A stretch of 5,148 nucleotides of DNA. It comes from Phycisphaerales bacterium (GTDB taxonomy: Bacteria > Planctomycetota > Phycisphaerae > Sedimentisphaerales > Anaerohalosphaeraceae). The translations under genes and the position numbers were made by a program. The notes under the pieces were generated by a model. It was not told where the DNA came from and did not search any database. It saw nothing but the letters and a program-made list of their open reading frames with translations. Position 1 is the stretch's first letter. Each line of letters opens with the position of its first letter. The DNA lies in the NCBI GenBank assembly GCA_011055475.1, contig DSDH01000652.1:1-5148 (forward strand), written 5' to 3'. Positions 1-5,148 of this stretch are shown here, piece after piece.

Positions 1-1
1 C

Positions 2-1747
2 ACGCTCACGCCACAGATGCTGGAAGATGCCCGTCGGAAGAATTCCGACCCCCGCAGGATCGTGCAGGAATTCCTCAAGGCCGGGTACACCGACCTGGGT
101 TCGCGCACGGTGAACGGCGTTGAGCAGCGGGGTTTTGAGTGCCGGCAGGTCGGTCTATCGGCAGGAATGGGCGACAACGCGGTCGGAGAAATCTGGGTGG
201 ACACGAGGACGGGCCTCGTGGTCGAGATGACGATTCGCGGCCGCCTCGCAGACGGGCAGATTGAGGTCGTCTGCAACGACTTTGAATGGAATGTGCCCTG
301 CAAGGCCGAGGACTTCGCGGTGGAGATACCGGCCGACTATCAGCAGATGGGCGATTTCAACGTTGCCGAAGCCGATAGCGGCGAACAACTGGTCGAAGGC
401 CTGCGATTCTGGGCGGTTCTATCGGGCGGCAAATACCCCAAGAGCCTGGCGACAACGAGCCTGGCACAGGAAATGCGCGAGATTGCACACCCCGAAGCGG
501 GGGCCGCTGCGTTGCCCGAAGGAGATGCTACGCAGTATATGTTGGAGCTCCAGGCGAAGCTGCTCAAGCTTCGCATGGGTGCGGCCCACTTCACCATGCT
601 CGAAGCCACCGGCAAGGATGCCGCGTACTACGGCCAGACCGTCAAACCGGACCAGGCGGACAAGGTCTTGGCGCGATGGAAGGACGATGCCGGGACCTAT
701 ACGGTCATCTTCGGCGATTTGCGAATTGAAACGAAAGTCAGCCCCCAGCGGCTGGCGTTGTCGGAACGGGTCCGCCAGGGCCGACTTCACGCGTTTGTGG
801 AGATTGACGCGGGAGTGATTCATCCAACGCGGGGGACCTCGGACACCGACGTGCGGTACTACGCCAAGAACCCGATCATGGATGATATCCGGCGTTGGAT
901 CGGCGGGCCGATCAATGAGGCGCTGCGCCACCAACGGCTGGCGGACGCGGGAATCGCCGCCTCCGCCGTACCGGATTTGTTCGTCTGGGTGAACGTGCGT
1001 CCCGAGGGCCTGGTGACGGCGCATGTCCGGACGGGGGAGATCCAGGAATCCACGGGGGCGAACGAGGTCCGGGCGATTGCAGTGCCCGTCGCGGCCGTGA
1101 TGCTGATGTTCCTGCTGATCATGATGGGCGCTTCGCCCTTGATCACGTCCGTGATGGAGGAGAAAACCCAGCGCATCGCCGAGGTCCTGCTGGGATCGGT
1201 CCGGCCCTTCCAGTTCATGGCCGGGAAGCTCCTGGGCGGTGTGGCCGTCGCCCTGACGGGCTCAGCGGTGTATCTCGGTGCCGGCATCGCCGTGGCCGTG
1301 CGGCTGGCATGGACCGCCTATGTCCCCTATGATCTGCTGCCCTGGTTCTTCACGTACCTGGTGGTCGCCATCGTGATGATCGGGGCGGTGTATGCGGCGC
1401 TGGGTTCGGCCTGCAGTGAAGCCCGAGATGCTCAGTCATTGTCCTTTCCGGTGCTGCTGCCGGTGTTGATCCCCATGTTTATGCTGGGACCGATTCTCAA
1501 GTCACCCGACGGCCCCTTGGCCACGGCGCTGTCGTTCTTCCCGCCTTGCATGCCCACCATGATGCTCATGCGACAGAGCATGCCCGGCGGGGTTCCAGTG
1601 TGGCAACCCTGGGCCGCCTTGGGGGTCAGTCTGGCGTTTACCGTCCTGATGGTCTGGGCCGGGGGCCGCATCTTCCGGGTGGCGATCCTCATGCAGGGCA
1701 CGCCCCCCCGATGGTCTAACCTGATCCGCTGGGCGATTCGCGGATAG
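2..1747 (+). CDS. LolA-like domain fused to ABC-2 (NatB-type) permease, 5' partial
   Basis: The frame is open to the left edge. The ATG at 17 has no Shine-Dalgarno and lies inside the domain, so the true start is outside the window. Numbering from that ATG, residues about 10-245 resemble the LolA-like periplasmic domain of planctomycetal regulator/lipoprotein-sorting proteins (GEIWVDTRTGLVVEM at 57-71, AAYYGQTVKP at 202-211, YTVIFGDLRIET at 228-239). From about 248 the protein becomes an ABC2_membrane_3/NatB permease: LSERVRQGRLHAFVEI (248-263) is mid-ectodomain, EEKTQRIAEVLLGSVRPFQF (381-400) is the family hallmark, and RIFRVAILMQG (551-561) is a typical C-terminus. Hydrophobic spans lie near 353-376, 405-428, 443-463, 474-492 and 531-549. 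Such permeases export substrates with a separate ATPase; none is visible here. The permease's own first helix and roughly 100 residues are missing. Both family calls are firm; whether the fusion is real is uncertain. Confidence 0.8.
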   Translation, partial: TLTPQMLEDARRKNSDPRRIVQEFLKAGYTDLGSRTVNGVEQRGFECRQVGLSAGMGDNAVGEIWVDTRTGLVVEMTIRGRLADGQIEVVCNDFEWNVPCKAEDFAVEIPADYQQMGDFNVAEADSGEQLVEGLRFWAVLSGGKYPKSLATTSLAQEMREIAHPEAGAAALPEGDATQYMLELQAKLLKLRMGAAHFTMLEATGKDAAYYGQTVKPDQADKVLARWKDDAGTYTVIFGDLRIETKVSPQRLALSERVRQGRLHAFVEIDAGVIHPTRGTSDTDVRYYAKNPIMDDIRRWIGGPINEALRHQRLADAGIAASAVPDLFVWVNVRPEGLVTAHVRTGEIQESTGANEVRAIAVPVAAVMLMFLLIMMGASPLITSVMEEKTQRIAEVLLGSVRPFQFMAGKLLGGVAVALTGSAVYLGAGIAVAVRLAWTAYVPYDLLPWFFTYLVVAIVMIGAVYAALGSACSEARDAQSLSFPVLLPVLIPMFMLGPILKSPDGPLATALSFFPPCMPTMMLMRQSMPGGVPVWQPWAALGVSLAFTVLMVWAGGRIFRVAILMQGTPPRWSNLIRWAIRG

Positions 1748-1760
1748 CCGACACACCGGG

Positions 1761-2372
1761 CTAAAAATAGAGTTGGAGCCGGTCAAACATCCGGGCCAGG
1801 CGTTCAAGCGGCAGACCCACGACGTTGCTGAACGAGCCCTCCAGACGCTCGATGAAGGCATCGTCTTCCTGGATCGCGTAGGCCCCGGCCTTGTCCTGCC
1901 AGCGCTGGCTGGCAATGTGACGAGCAAGGTCCTCATCGCTCATTGGCCGCGGATGGACGACGGTCACGTCGGCCTCGACGATCTCGATGTCCCGGTCGAT
2001 CCAGACCAAAGCCAGGCCGGTGATGACCTCGTGCGGCCGGCCAAACAGCAGCCGTGTGATCCGTTCGGCGTGCTCGGCATCGCGGGCCTTGCCGATGATC
2101 CAGCCATCGCAGTGCACCAACGTGTCGGCGCCGAGCACGAGGCGGTCAGGCCGCCGCCGGGCGACGTCGTGAGCCTTGGCCAGGGCCAGGCAACCGGCGC
2201 AGTCGGCCGGGGACAGGCCTTCGGTGGGCACCTGGGACTCGTCCACCGTAGAGGGCTCGACGTCAAACCTGTACCCGGCCCCCTCGAGCAATCGACGGCG
2301 CCGCGGCGAGGCCGAGGCCAGAATGAAGATCGGCCGCGGCCGCCCTGACGGTGCGGGGGCGTCGCCGGTCAC
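1761..2372 (-). CDS. maf: Maf family nucleotide pyrophosphatase (YhdE-like)
   Basis: This is a cytoplasmic Maf/HAM1-fold enzyme that hydrolyses non-canonical or excess nucleoside triphosphates to monophosphates. At 203 residues it has normal family length. Visible motifs are LASASPRRRRLL (18-29, phosphate binding), VDES (43-46), ALAKA (63-67), VLGADTLV (79-86), IIGK (92-95), GRPHEVITG (111-119), KAGAYAIQ (161-168) and GSFSNVVGLPLE (179-190). The KAGAY-IQ form fits the YhdE (dTTP/UTP) branch better than YceF. Two positions differ from the common pattern: GKA instead of GKP at 94-96, and DKAGAYA instead of GKAGAYG at 160-166. The start is a GTG whose first four bases (GTGA) overlap the stop of the upstream peptidase gene. 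A GAGGAG ribosome binding site lies 8 bases upstream, so translation is probably coupled. It is the last gene of the leftward operon. Confidence 0.95.
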   Translation of the reverse strand: MTGDAPAPSGRPRPIFILASASPRRRRLLEGAGYRFDVEPSTVDESQVPTEGLSPADCAGCLALAKAHDVARRRPDRLVLGADTLVHCDGWIIGKARDAEHAERITRLLFGRPHEVITGLALVWIDRDIEIVEADVTVVHPRPMSDEDLARHIASQRWQDKAGAYAIQEDDAFIERLEGSFSNVVGLPLERLARMFDRLQLYF

Positions 2373-3424
2373 GGGGCGGACTCCTCGATCCGCACCGTGT
2401 GAGCCAGCTCGATGCAGTAGGCACGGTATCGCGCATCGAGCTGTTCGGGCGATTGGCCCATGTACAGTCGAAACAGCGCCAGGGAAACCGCCCGGTTGAA
2501 ATCGGCGGTCAGCGGGATATTCCGATCCGCGGCGATGCGCCGGATGTCCTCGGGCAGCGGCCAGGCGCCCGTCCGGGCATCGTGAAGCAGGCGTTCGAAA
2601 CGCCCCAGGTAGATGCCGCGATCCGCCTCGCGCAGAAACCGCACCAGGGCGTACACCTGCGCATAGAAGCCGGCCATTCGATCATCGTCCCCCAGCACGT
2701 GTCCGGGATTCATCGCCAACAGATCGGACAGCGACAGCAGCCGGTCCCGTGCGACGGCCCGCCGCAGCGCGACCAGTCGATTGAGGTTCCGTCCCGCGAC
2801 GAAATGAATCCGCCCCGCGGACTGTTGCGAGACCTCGAACTGCGTGGCCAAGCCCTCGTCAAGCCAACTGGGCAGACGCAGGGCGAAATGGCGATGCACG
2901 AACTGGTGCCACCCCTCATGGCCCAGGGCCGAACGGGTGCGGTGGATGCCGATGTGGTACACGACGCAGGCGCCGTTATGATAGTATGCCCCCTTCTGAA
3001 TGGCCAGGTACGCCGGCGCCGCATCGCCCGCGAACCCACGGGTGAACGCCTCCCATTGCGACCGCGTCGCAAAAAGATAAACCGTGGAAAGATACCTCCT
3101 TGAAACCGGTTCGGGCAATTGCCGCTGGTAGGCCTGCTGGGCGAATTCGAGGAACGCCGGCAGTGACGAAAGCACCAGCGGATCGAGCAGCGTCGTATGC
3201 ACCCGGTAGTGCCTCGTCTCAAAGACCAGACCTCGGCCCTCTTCAAAGGTCCAGTCCTCCACGCGTCGCACACCGGGGGTCGCCCGCAGGCGAGCGACCA
3301 GTGCGGCGAGGGATTCGGCCGGCACATCATCCGCGGGCGTGCCGGCGGCGGGCGCCGTACCGAAAACCAAAAGGACCGCCACGACGATGGATGCCGCATT
3401 CATGGGTGTCGCCCCCGTCCTCAT
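2369..3424 (-). CDS. Secreted HExxH metallopeptidase-like protein (DUF1570-like)
   Basis: This looks like an exported zinc peptidase of the kind common in planctomycetes (DUF1570-like); its substrate is unknown. With the start at 3424 it has 351 residues. Residues 1-28 form a signal peptide: an Arg near the N-terminus, a hydrophobic core SIVVAVLLVFG (12-22), then APAAG with likely cleavage near 26-28. The zinc site is HEGWH (169-173), followed by LPSWLDEGLATQFE (184-197), whose Glu190 is the probable third ligand, giving a gluzincin-like arrangement. GFYAQVYALVRFLR (252-265) is the helix usually found after the active site in this family. The 3424 start gives an ATGA overlap with the amrA stop and supplies the positive charge a signal peptide needs. 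An ATG at 3403 (344 residues) is the alternative; its N-terminus has no basic residue. The frame is open further upstream to 3529, but that part lies inside amrA and lacks a signal-like start. The peptidase assignment rests on the motifs; activity is inferred. Confidence 0.82.
   Translation of the reverse strand: MRTGATPMNAASIVVAVLLVFGTAPAAGTPADDVPAESLAALVARLRATPGVRRVEDWTFEEGRGLVFETRHYRVHTTLLDPLVLSSLPAFLEFAQQAYQRQLPEPVSRRYLSTVYLFATRSQWEAFTRGFAGDAAPAYLAIQKGAYYHNGACVVYHIGIHRTRSALGHEGWHQFVHRHFALRLPSWLDEGLATQFEVSQQSAGRIHFVAGRNLNRLVALRRAVARDRLLSLSDLLAMNPGHVLGDDDRMAGFYAQVYALVRFLREADRGIYLGRFERLLHDARTGAWPLPEDIRRIAADRNIPLTADFNRAVSLALFRLYMGQSPEQLDARYRAYCIELAHTVRIEESAP
2381..2386 (-). promoter_or_regulatory. 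Ribosome binding site for maf (GAGGAG)
   Basis: On the minus strand GAGGAG lies 8 bases before the GTG at 2372, inside the last codons of the preceding peptidase gene. It supports the GTG start and the 4-base GTGA overlap. Confidence 0.75.
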
Positions 3425-3984
3425 TCGATATCGGTCCAGTCGGCGTTGAAGGCCTCGACCGTAAACAGGTAGACCTCGGTCGCCGGGTCCTTCCACGCAT
3501 CGGGCGGCAGCATGGCCTTGTGAGCGCAACAGTACGACAGGAACTCCTCCTTGCTCCAGCCGGTCTCCGCGGCGACCTGCGGCAGGAAGCAGCCCGATCG
3601 GCCGCTGCGGACGATATAGACGCCGTCCACGCCGAGCCGCAGGCTCAAGGGGTCCTGCGTGCGTTGCAGCGGCGAAAGAACCGATATTTCGATATTCAGC
3701 GTCGCCAACTCGCCCGGACGGATGGGGTCGTGAAAAAACCGTGAATCCTGGGTGCTGCTGGCCTGGGCCATCCGGGCGACCAGATCGATGAGCGGCTGGT
3801 CACCGGTGAACTGCCCGATACACCCCCGCAAGCGGCCGGCGCTCTTGAGCGTGACGAAGCAGCCGCACCGCTCATTGAGGACCGGATCATCGCTGTGGGG
3901 TCGGGGCACGGGCCGCCGGTGGATGGCGGCCTCGACGGCCTGCTTGGCCGTGCGCAACAGCGTCTTTCTCTGCTCGGCATTCAT
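3421..3984 (-). CDS. amrA: AmmeMemoRadiSam system protein A (AMMECR1 domain)
   Basis: This is a 187-residue single-domain AMMECR1 protein, cytoplasmic with no signal or membrane segment. Family motifs in order are GCFVTLKSAGRLRGCIGQF (41-59, with the invariant LRGCIG core at 52-57), SRFFHDPIRPGELATLNIEI (81-100) followed by SVLSPL, GVYIVRSGRSGCFLPQVA (121-138) and GWSKEEFLSYCCAHKAML (142-159). In many bacteria AmrA is encoded beside a MEMO-like AmrB and a radical-SAM AmrS. Neither partner is visible here, and the biochemical role of the bacterial system is not established. I chose the ATG at 3984 because AGGAAGGA lies 7 bases upstream. An ATG at 4005 would add seven residues, overlap the upstream gene and has no Shine-Dalgarno. 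The stop overlaps the peptidase start as ATGA. Confidence 0.92.
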   Translation of the reverse strand: MNAEQRKTLLRTAKQAVEAAIHRRPVPRPHSDDPVLNERCGCFVTLKSAGRLRGCIGQFTGDQPLIDLVARMAQASSTQDSRFFHDPIRPGELATLNIEISVLSPLQRTQDPLSLRLGVDGVYIVRSGRSGCFLPQVAAETGWSKEEFLSYCCAHKAMLPPDAWKDPATEVYLFTVEAFNADWTDIE

Positions 3985-3991
3985 CGGACGG

Positions 3992-3999
3992 TCCTTCCT
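3992..3999 (-). promoter_or_regulatory. Ribosome binding site for amrA (AGGAAGGA)
   Basis: On the minus strand AGGAAGGA lies 7 bases before the ATG at 3984 and overlaps the stop codon of the yqaA-like gene (3998-4000). It decides the start in favour of 3984 over 4005 and suggests coupled translation. Confidence 0.75.
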
Positions 4000-4630
4000 A
4001 ATCATGCAACAGTTTCAAAACCGCGAACCCCCCGATCAACAGAATGGCAAAAGCGAGGCTCAACCAATTGAAATACTTCTCGATAAACGGCCGCATCCGC
4101 TCGCCCTTCCAGCCAAACAGGCCCGCCACCAGGAAGAAACGCGCCGAACGACTGATGGCCGAGGCGATCACGAAGCCGAAGAAGTTGATCCGCGCCACGC
4201 CGGCGGAGATCGTGCAGACCTTGTAGGGCAGCGGCGTGAACCCGCACGTGAACACGATCCAGAAATCCCAACGGGCGTACCACGCCTCGAACGTACGGAA
4301 GTTCTGCTCCGTCAGGCCGAGGGCCCCGAGGTGGGTAAAGACCCACGTGTCGATGGACTGCCAGACGCTCAGCCCGATGGCGTACCCCAGGATGCCCCCG
4401 AAGACCGACGCGATCGAGCAGGCCAACGCAAACTGGAACCATTTCTTCGGCGCCCCCAGCGTCAGCGGCGCCAGCAGCACATCCGGCGGCACCGGAAAAA
4501 AGCTGGACTCCGCGAAGCTCAGCAAGAATAAGGCACGCCCCCCGTGCGGTGTATCCGCAAAGTGGATCACCCATTCGTACAACCGGCGGTGCAGATGCCA
4601 CCAGGGACGCTTCACTACGTGCGGATCCAT
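3998..4630 (-). CDS. YqaA/DedA-like inner membrane protein (SNARE-associated/VTT domain)
   Basis: This is a 210-residue polytopic inner-membrane protein of the YqaA branch of the DedA/VTT superfamily. DedA-type proteins are linked to lipid flipping and membrane homeostasis; the YqaA branch itself is poorly characterised. Visible features are a short basic N-terminus, LFLLSFAESSFFPVPPDVLL (34-53) with the family's re-entrant acidic/proline motif, a second helix near 66-88, GFTPLPYKVCTISAGVA (130-146) with the diagnostic TP-PYK element, SRSARFFLVA (160-169) with the conserved arginines, and a last helix near 187-207. The start at 4630 is preceded by AAGGG with a 5-base gap. The frame stays open up to 4975, but that extension is antisense to ispE and lies beyond the promoter, so I excluded it. 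It is the first gene of the leftward operon; amrA follows after 13 bp. Confidence 0.9.
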   Translation of the reverse strand: MDPHVVKRPWWHLHRRLYEWVIHFADTPHGGRALFLLSFAESSFFPVPPDVLLAPLTLGAPKKWFQFALACSIASVFGGILGYAIGLSVWQSIDTWVFTHLGALGLTEQNFRTFEAWYARWDFWIVFTCGFTPLPYKVCTISAGVARINFFGFVIASAISRSARFFLVAGLFGWKGERMRPFIEKYFNWLSLAFAILLIGGFAVLKLLHD

Positions 4631-4638
4631 GCAGGCCC

Positions 4639-4667
4639 TTGCAGTTTCGTTTTGCAGGGATGATACT
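4639..4667 (+). promoter_or_regulatory. Possible sigma-70 promoter of ispE
   Basis: On the plus strand TTGCAG (4639-4644) and GATACT (4662-4667) are separated by 17 bp. Each box matches consensus at four of six positions. Transcription would begin near 4674, about 50 bases before the ispE ATG. The -10 box overlaps the opposing minus-strand -10 box by four bases. This is a moderate match that could be chance, but ispE has no room for a promoter elsewhere unless it is transcribed from within the yqaA-like gene. Confidence 0.4.
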
Positions 4668-4689
4668 GGCCGCCGCGGGAGATTGTCAA
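4660..4689 (-). promoter_or_regulatory. Sigma-70 promoter of the yqaA-like/amrA/peptidase/maf operon
   Basis: Read on the minus strand, TTGACA (4684-4689) is a perfect -35 box. It is followed by an 18-bp spacer and TATCAT (4660-4665), a 5/6 match to the -10 box. Transcription would start near 4653, giving a leader of about 20-25 bases before the ATG at 4630. No other promoter this good was seen in the window. Confidence 0.7.
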
Positions 4690-4723
4690 GAACGGGAGCC
4701 ATCGGGCACGGGAAAGGGCGGCG

Positions 4724-5148
4724 ATGAACAAGCCGCAGATCGAAACGGTGAACGGGGGGTTGCGTGTTCGAGCCCCGGCGAAGATCAACATCGGTCTGCT
4801 GATCGTCGGCCGCCGCACGGATGGGTACCACGCCATCGAGACCGTAATGGCCAAGGTGACACTGTACGACGTGCTGGACATGCACCCGGGGGCCGCCGAT
4901 GGCTTGGAACTGGCCTGCGACGGCCGTTATCCCGTCGAACCCGGTCCAGATAACCTGGTCGCACGAGCGCATCATCTGCTGTGCGGGATGACGGGCCGAC
5001 GGCTTGATGTCCGAATCCGGCTGGAAAAGAACATCCCCGTCGGCGCCGGTTTGGGTGGCGGCAGCAGCGACGCCGCCGCGACCCTGATCGGGCTCAATCG
5101 GCTCTGCGACTTGGGAATCGACGACGCGGACCTGACCGCCGCAGCGGC
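4724..5148 (+). CDS. ispE: 4-diphosphocytidyl-2-C-methyl-D-erythritol kinase, 3' partial
   Basis: IspE is the cytoplasmic GHMP kinase that uses ATP to phosphorylate the 2-hydroxyl of CDP-methylerythritol, the fourth step of the MEP isoprenoid pathway. I translated 141 codons from the ATG at 4724; the frame runs off the right edge. The N-terminus shows RAPAKINIGLLIVGRRTDGY (16-35) then HAIET, the IspE substrate-binding signature. Lys20 matches the conserved Lys10 of the E. coli enzyme. PDNLVARA (75-82) is family-typical, and IPVGAGLGGGSSDAAATL (104-121) is the GHMP ATP-binding loop. The catalytic Asp region (GADVP) and the C-terminal half lie outside the window; the full protein would normally be about 280-300 residues. 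AAAGGG at 4713-4718, five bases upstream, serves as ribosome binding site. The gene diverges from the yqaA-like gene across 93 bp. Confidence 0.96.
   Translation, partial: MNKPQIETVNGGLRVRAPAKINIGLLIVGRRTDGYHAIETVMAKVTLYDVLDMHPGAADGLELACDGRYPVEPGPDNLVARAHHLLCGMTGRRLDVRIRLEKNIPVGAGLGGGSSDAAATLIGLNRLCDLGIDDADLTAAA

Noticed and set aside
745..755. CCAGC-G-GCTGG inverted repeat at the fusion junction as a recombination site
   Set aside because: A five-base arm is expected by chance in GC-rich DNA, and there are no target duplications or other mobile-element traces.
419..1024. Minus-strand open frame (201 codons) opposite the fusion gene
   Set aside because: It has no recognisable motif or ribosome binding site, and the plus strand carries clear family motifs through this stretch.
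1703..1709. Run of seven C near the end of the permease as a possible frameshift site
   Set aside because: The reading after the run (PPRWSNLIRWAIRG) matches the usual permease C-terminus, so the frame is correct.
1745..1763. Small inverted repeat TAGCC/GGCTA between the convergent stop codons, next to an A-run
   Set aside because: The stem is only five pairs and simply joins the two TAG stops. The A/T run is on the wrong side for an intrinsic terminator on either strand, so no terminator is called for either gene.
2351..3103. Long plus-strand open frame (250 codons) antisense to the peptidase gene
   Set aside because: It is a high-GC shadow frame. Its translation is rich in Arg, Gly, Pro and Gln with no recognisable family, while the opposite strand encodes a protein with a signal peptide and an intact HExxH site.
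4631..4975. N-terminal extension of the yqaA-like gene (115 extra codons)
   Set aside because: The extension is antisense to the well-supported ispE N-terminus and runs through the promoter. The family N-terminus and a ribosome binding site fit the ATG at 4630.
1..5148. tRNA, rRNA, CRISPR array, insertion sequence or riboswitch
   Set aside because: I saw no regularly spaced repeats, transposase frames, tRNA-like sequence or long structured leader. Apart from the 93-bp divergent region and short gene junctions, the window is coding.

Overview
The window is compact, GC-rich bacterial DNA with almost no non-coding space. It holds six protein-coding genes, two of them cut by the window edges. 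The family mix suggests a planctomycete, perhaps Phycisphaerae-like: a LolA-like periplasmic domain in the style of planctomycetal regulator or lipoprotein-sorting proteins, a NatB/ABC2_membrane_3 permease, a DUF1570-like secreted metallopeptidase, AmrA and IspE. This assignment is inferred from remembered family features, not from a search.

Layout. From the left edge to 1747 (+) runs one open frame that joins a LolA-like domain to the back three quarters of an ABC-2 permease. The permease's usual first membrane helix and the first part of its extracytoplasmic domain are missing. After a 13-bp convergent gap comes a leftward block read from 4630 down to 1761: a YqaA/DedA-like membrane protein, AmrA (AMMECR1 domain), a secreted HExxH peptidase and Maf. 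These four genes are separated by 13 bp or overlap by 4 bp (ATGA, GTGA), so they look like one translationally coupled operon. From 4724 to the right edge (+) is the first half of ispE.

Regulation. The only real intergenic region, 4631-4723, lies between the divergent yqaA-like gene and ispE. On the minus strand it carries a near-perfect sigma-70 promoter (TTGACA, 18 bp, TATCAT). On the plus strand there is a weaker promoter-like pair (TTGCAG, 17 bp, GATACT) whose -10 box overlaps the other -10. The two directions may therefore compete for, or share, one melting site.

How the genes fit together. No single pathway links them. IspE makes an isoprenoid precursor (MEP pathway), Maf removes non-canonical nucleotides, the YqaA-like protein is probably an inner-membrane lipid or ion-homeostasis protein, and the peptidase is exported. 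The most unusual item is the LolA-permease fusion, which is either a genuine topology-preserving fusion, a deletion product or an assembly join.
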